DNA from: Nocardioides marmoriginsengisoli
Lineage (GTDB): Bacteria; Actinomycetota; Actinomycetes; Propionibacteriales; Nocardioidaceae
Length of the DNA stretch: 64,000 bases
Assembly: GCF_003725695.1 (NCBI RefSeq)
Contig: NZ_RJSE01000007.1
Span: 1-64,000 of the forward strand
Direction: 5' to 3'
How positions within the stretch are numbered: the stretch's first letter is position 1; the number at the start of each line of letters is the position of its first letter. Position numbers and translations under genes: made by a program. Positions 61,679 through 64,000 of this stretch are shown here, piece by piece. The notes beneath the pieces are model-generated. The model worked only from the letters and a program-made list of their open reading frames with translations, was not told the origin of the DNA and searched no databases.

Positions 61679-62326
61679 GTGGGCACGATTCTCAGCACCC
61701 TCGCGGACGGCGTCGCGCAGACGATCGGGATCACCCTCGCCGCCTTCGCCGTTGCCGCGGTCCTCGGACTCCCGCTGGCGGTCCTGCGTCGATCCGGCCA
61801 CTGGTTGGTGCGCCTGCCGGCCGTGGTCGTCGTCGAGGTGCTGCGCGCGGTTCCGCCCATCGTGTGGCTCTTCCTCATCTACTTCTCGCTGGGGAGCACC
61901 GACAACCTCCAGCTGACGACCTTCCAAGCGGCCGTCATCGGCTTGGGGCTCATCTACGCGGCGCACCTGTCCGAGGCCTACCGAGCGGGCCTGGACGCCG
62001 TGCCTGCCGGGCAGTGGGAAGCGACGCGAGCGCTTGCGCTTCCGCGTACCCAGGCCTACGTCCGCGTGATCCTCCCGCAGGCGCTGATCGTGGTGATCCC
62101 GCCGATGGCGACCTTCGCGATCGCGCTGCTCAAGGACAGCGCCATCGCCTCCGTGATCGGTGCCACGGACATCACCTTCCAGGCCGTCCAGCTGACGCAG
62201 CAGGACCTGAACGGCCTGGGGAACTTCACCGTCGCAGGCTTGCTCTACATCGCGCTCGGCATCCCGTTCGCCGTCGTGGCCCGTGGGGCTGACCGGGTGC
62301 TGTCGCGTCGCCTGGTGGGGGCCTGA
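61679..62326 (+). CDS. Polar amino acid-type ABC transporter permease (first of pair)
   Basis: A 215-aa HisM/GlnP-type permease with five membrane segments; LSEAYRAGLDAVPAGQWEATRALAL is the ATPase-docking loop. The GTG at 61679 is 2 bp after the ATPase stop. It ends one base before the next ATG. Confidence 0.9.
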   Translation: MGTILSTLADGVAQTIGITLAAFAVAAVLGLPLAVLRRSGHWLVRLPAVVVVEVLRAVPPIVWLFLIYFSLGSTDNLQLTTFQAAVIGLGLIYAAHLSEAYRAGLDAVPAGQWEATRALALPRTQAYVRVILPQALIVVIPPMATFAIALLKDSAIASVIGATDITFQAVQLTQQDLNGLGNFTVAGLLYIALGIPFAVVARGADRVLSRRLVGA

Positions 62327-62327
62327 C

Positions 62328-63041
62328 ATGTCGACGTTGAACGAGTGGCAGGACTACCTACCGGACTACCTCGACGGGTTGAAGGTCACCCTGCGGCTGA
62401 CCGGGGTGAGCCTTGCCGGGGGTCTGCCGCTGGGCCTGCTCCTGGCGCTGGCGATGACGGCGCGCCGGCGTACTGTCCGCTGGCCGGCGATCCTGCTCGT
62501 GGAGATCGGGCGCGGGGCGCCTGCGCTGGTCGTCCTCTACTTCGTCTACTACGGACTACCGCAGCTGGATCTCACCTGGAGCAGCTTCGTGTGCGCGGCG
62601 ATAGCCCTGGGGTTCACCACCGCCGCCTACACCGCGGACATCTTCCGGGCCGGGATCAACTCGATCCCGGTCGGGCACCGTGAGGCCTGCCAGGCCCTGG
62701 GGCTCAGCCACGGCCAGGAACTGCGCCTGGTGGTGCTTCCGCAGGCGATTCGCGTCGTGATCCCGCCGCTGATCGGCTTCTGCATCCTCCTGTACCAGGG
62801 CACCTCACTCGCCTTCGCCGTCTCGGTGCCTGAGCTGCTGAGCCGTGCCTACAGCCAGGCGTCGATCACGTACCAGTTCACCTCGACGCTGGTGCTCGCC
62901 GGCCTGGTGTACGCCGCGATCTCGCTGTCCGCCGTCGCGCTGATGCGCGCTCGATGGCCAGGTCGTACCGCTTCCGTCACCGACGTCGAGCCACCCGGAG
63001 AAGGACTGGCCCGGACCACCGAAGTCACGCACGCCCCTTGA
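62328..63041 (+). CDS. Polar amino acid-type ABC transporter permease (second of pair)
   Basis: A 237-aa permease of the same family (DYLDGLKVTLRLTGVSLAGG; docking loop AGINSIPVGHREACQALGL), with five or six membrane segments and a short charged C-terminal tail. It forms a heterodimeric channel with the preceding permease. Confidence 0.9.
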   Translation: MSTLNEWQDYLPDYLDGLKVTLRLTGVSLAGGLPLGLLLALAMTARRRTVRWPAILLVEIGRGAPALVVLYFVYYGLPQLDLTWSSFVCAAIALGFTTAAYTADIFRAGINSIPVGHREACQALGLSHGQELRLVVLPQAIRVVIPPLIGFCILLYQGTSLAFAVSVPELLSRAYSQASITYQFTSTLVLAGLVYAAISLSAVALMRARWPGRTASVTDVEPPGEGLARTTEVTHAP

Positions 63042-63055
63042 GAACGGAGAGAACG

Positions 63056-63910
63056 ATGAAGTTGAGTCGCACCCTTGTCACTGCCGTGGTCGGCACGCTC
63101 GCCGCAGCATCGCTCAGCAGCTGCGGTAGCTCCGACGACGACCCCAGCAGCTCGTCCCCGCCCGCAGGCTGCACGCCCGCTCACCCGGACGTCCAGACCC
63201 TCGAGAAGGGCGAGCTGAACGTGCTCGTGTACGTCACGCCGCCGTACACGACCAAGGAGGGCTCGACCTACGGCGGAGTCGAGGGAACCCTGGTGAAGGA
63301 GATCGCCAAGCTCGAGTGCCTGGAGATCAAGGAGAAGTCGGTCGCCGCGGCGGCAGGACTCGCGAGCATCCAGGCCGGACGCGCCGACATCGTGATCGGC
63401 GGGATCTACTACACCGAGGACCGCGCCCAGACCTTGGGTCTGAGCGCGCCGGTGTACCGCGACGGGATGGCGTTGCTGTCGAAGGACAGCCTCGGCGGGA
63501 CCCTGGACGAGCTCCGTGGGAAGACGATAGGCGTGATCCAGGGCTACCTGTGGAACGAGGACTTCCAGAAGGCGCTGGGGTCCGGCAACGTCAAGCTCTA
63601 CCAGGACTCCGCGAGCCTGCTCACGGACGTCAAGAACGGCCGGGTCGACGCAGCGGTGCTCACCAGCGCCGAGGCCGGCTATCGAGCCGCGCAGGATTCC
63701 AGCCTGAAGGTGACCGGCTTCCAGGCCTCGCCGGAAATCGCTGCCTCGGCGAGCCAGAACAACGTGGTGATGGCTCTTCCGAAGGACAAGACCGCGTTGA
63801 TCTCCGTCGTCAACGACGACATCAAGACGCTGGTCGACAACGGAGCCGTCGCCAAGGCGCTGGAGGACAACGGAATGGATCCGGCGCTGGCGGGGCCTGT
63901 CACCCCGTAG
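63056..63910 (+). CDS. ABC transporter substrate-binding lipoprotein (SBP family 3, second system)
   Basis: A 284-aa lipoprotein with lipobox Cys23 (ASLSSCGSSDD) and an Asp/Ser-rich linker. The mature part has LNVLVYVTPPYTTKEGSTYGGVEGTLVKEIAKL and GRADIVIGGIYYTEDRA, the polar amino acid binding fold. The ATG at 63056 follows CGGAGAG. Unusually, it is the last gene of its importer operon. Confidence 0.9.
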   Translation: MKLSRTLVTAVVGTLAAASLSSCGSSDDDPSSSSPPAGCTPAHPDVQTLEKGELNVLVYVTPPYTTKEGSTYGGVEGTLVKEIAKLECLEIKEKSVAAAAGLASIQAGRADIVIGGIYYTEDRAQTLGLSAPVYRDGMALLSKDSLGGTLDELRGKTIGVIQGYLWNEDFQKALGSGNVKLYQDSASLLTDVKNGRVDAAVLTSAEAGYRAAQDSSLKVTGFQASPEIAASASQNNVVMALPKDKTALISVVNDDIKTLVDNGAVAKALEDNGMDPALAGPVTP

Positions 63911-63920
63911 TCGATCCGAC

Positions 63921-63964
63921 CGGAGCCTCGCGCTCCGCTCATCACCTACTCGGCTCCTGAGCCG
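63921..63964 (+). terminator. Tandem hairpins after the third ABC operon
   Basis: CGGAGC (63921-63926) pairs with GCTCCG (63932-63937) across a 5-nt loop, and TCGGCTC (63950-63956) pairs with GAGCCGA (63959-63965). Both stems are perfect. They lie directly after the binding-protein stop and before the next start. No T run follows. Confidence 0.5.
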
Positions 63965-63993
63965 ATCCGAACTCAACGCCCTGAGGAATTGTC

Positions 63994-64000
63994 ATGCAAC
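63994..64000 (+). CDS. Start of a gene cut by the window edge
   Basis: An ATG at 63994 is preceded by GAGGAATTGTC, a normal ribosome site at a suitable distance. Only two codons are inside the window, so the product cannot be named. It follows the third ABC operon on the same strand. Confidence 0.35.

Overview
The window is chromosome-like DNA of a high-G+C actinobacterium. Third codon positions are almost all G or C, GTG starts are common, and genes overlap in ATGA, GTGA or TGATG junctions. It carries a WhiB protein, an SCO6745-type protein, a PucR regulator and an FdxA-type seven-iron ferredoxin. The overall style suggests Nocardioidaceae (Nocardioides-like), which is an inference. No rRNA, tRNA, CRISPR array, transposase or integrase was recognised, and no gap without a gene exceeds 300 bases.

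Layout. (1) 1-7.5 kb: a 22-bp-period dyad repeat array, an aspartate-type aminotransferase, a large LuxR regulator, a secreted choice-of-anchor L / cadherin-like protein and a LysR regulator. (2) 7.5-35.6 kb: a catabolic region tied together by a repeated palindromic operator, TTGGATCCAA, found at about ten promoters. It holds a gabT-gdh-gabD-whiB operon; a divergent-facing FAD oxidase / CoA-transferase / glutaryl-CoA dehydrogenase operon; an EamA transporter; a ferredoxin / MocA oxidoreductase / isoaspartyl-dipeptidase-like / M20 hydrolase operon; a branched-chain-type ABC importer with a fused LivM-LivG and an MmgE/PrpD enzyme; an FprA-type ferredoxin reductase; a polar-amino-acid-type ABC importer; a Rieske oxygenase with an ATC-hydrolase-like partner; and three FCD-type GntR regulators, each with its own operator copy. 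(3) 35.6-37.2 kb: an amidase with a 59-aa AtzG/GatC-like partner. (4) 37.2-57 kb: a second catabolic block with five copies of an 18-bp palindrome close to ATACCGACTAGTCGGTAT, whose likely reader is the TetR regulator at 40.3 kb. It encodes a nitroreductase-like protein, an MDR oxidoreductase, two enoyl-CoA hydratases, a MaoC hydratase, a flavin reductase, VOC proteins, an alpha/beta hydrolase, a TauE/SafE-type exporter and a long peptide-type ABC operon that runs into a DUF35-fused thiolase-like protein, a thiolase, an SDR and two acyl-CoA ligases. (5) 57-64 kb: an ECF sigma factor with a membrane partner, an SCO6745-family protein, a fragment of a secreted-repeat gene, a PucR regulator and a third polar amino acid ABC operon.

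How the genes work together (inference). Block 2 looks like one dispersed regulon for uptake and breakdown of a nitrogen-containing compound. Importers bring it in. A Rieske oxygenase fed by the dispersed ferredoxin and FprA reductase oxidises it, and several C-N hydrolases open or trim it. A GabT/GabD-type transaminase/dehydrogenase pair, with glutamate dehydrogenase recycling nitrogen, passes carbon through glutarate and glutaryl-CoA to crotonyl-CoA. Block 4 looks like a CoA-thioester beta-oxidation-like pathway for a separate imported acid. It has ligases, hydratases, a dehydrogenase and a thiolase, but no acyl-CoA dehydrogenase in the block. The substrates cannot be read from the sequence.
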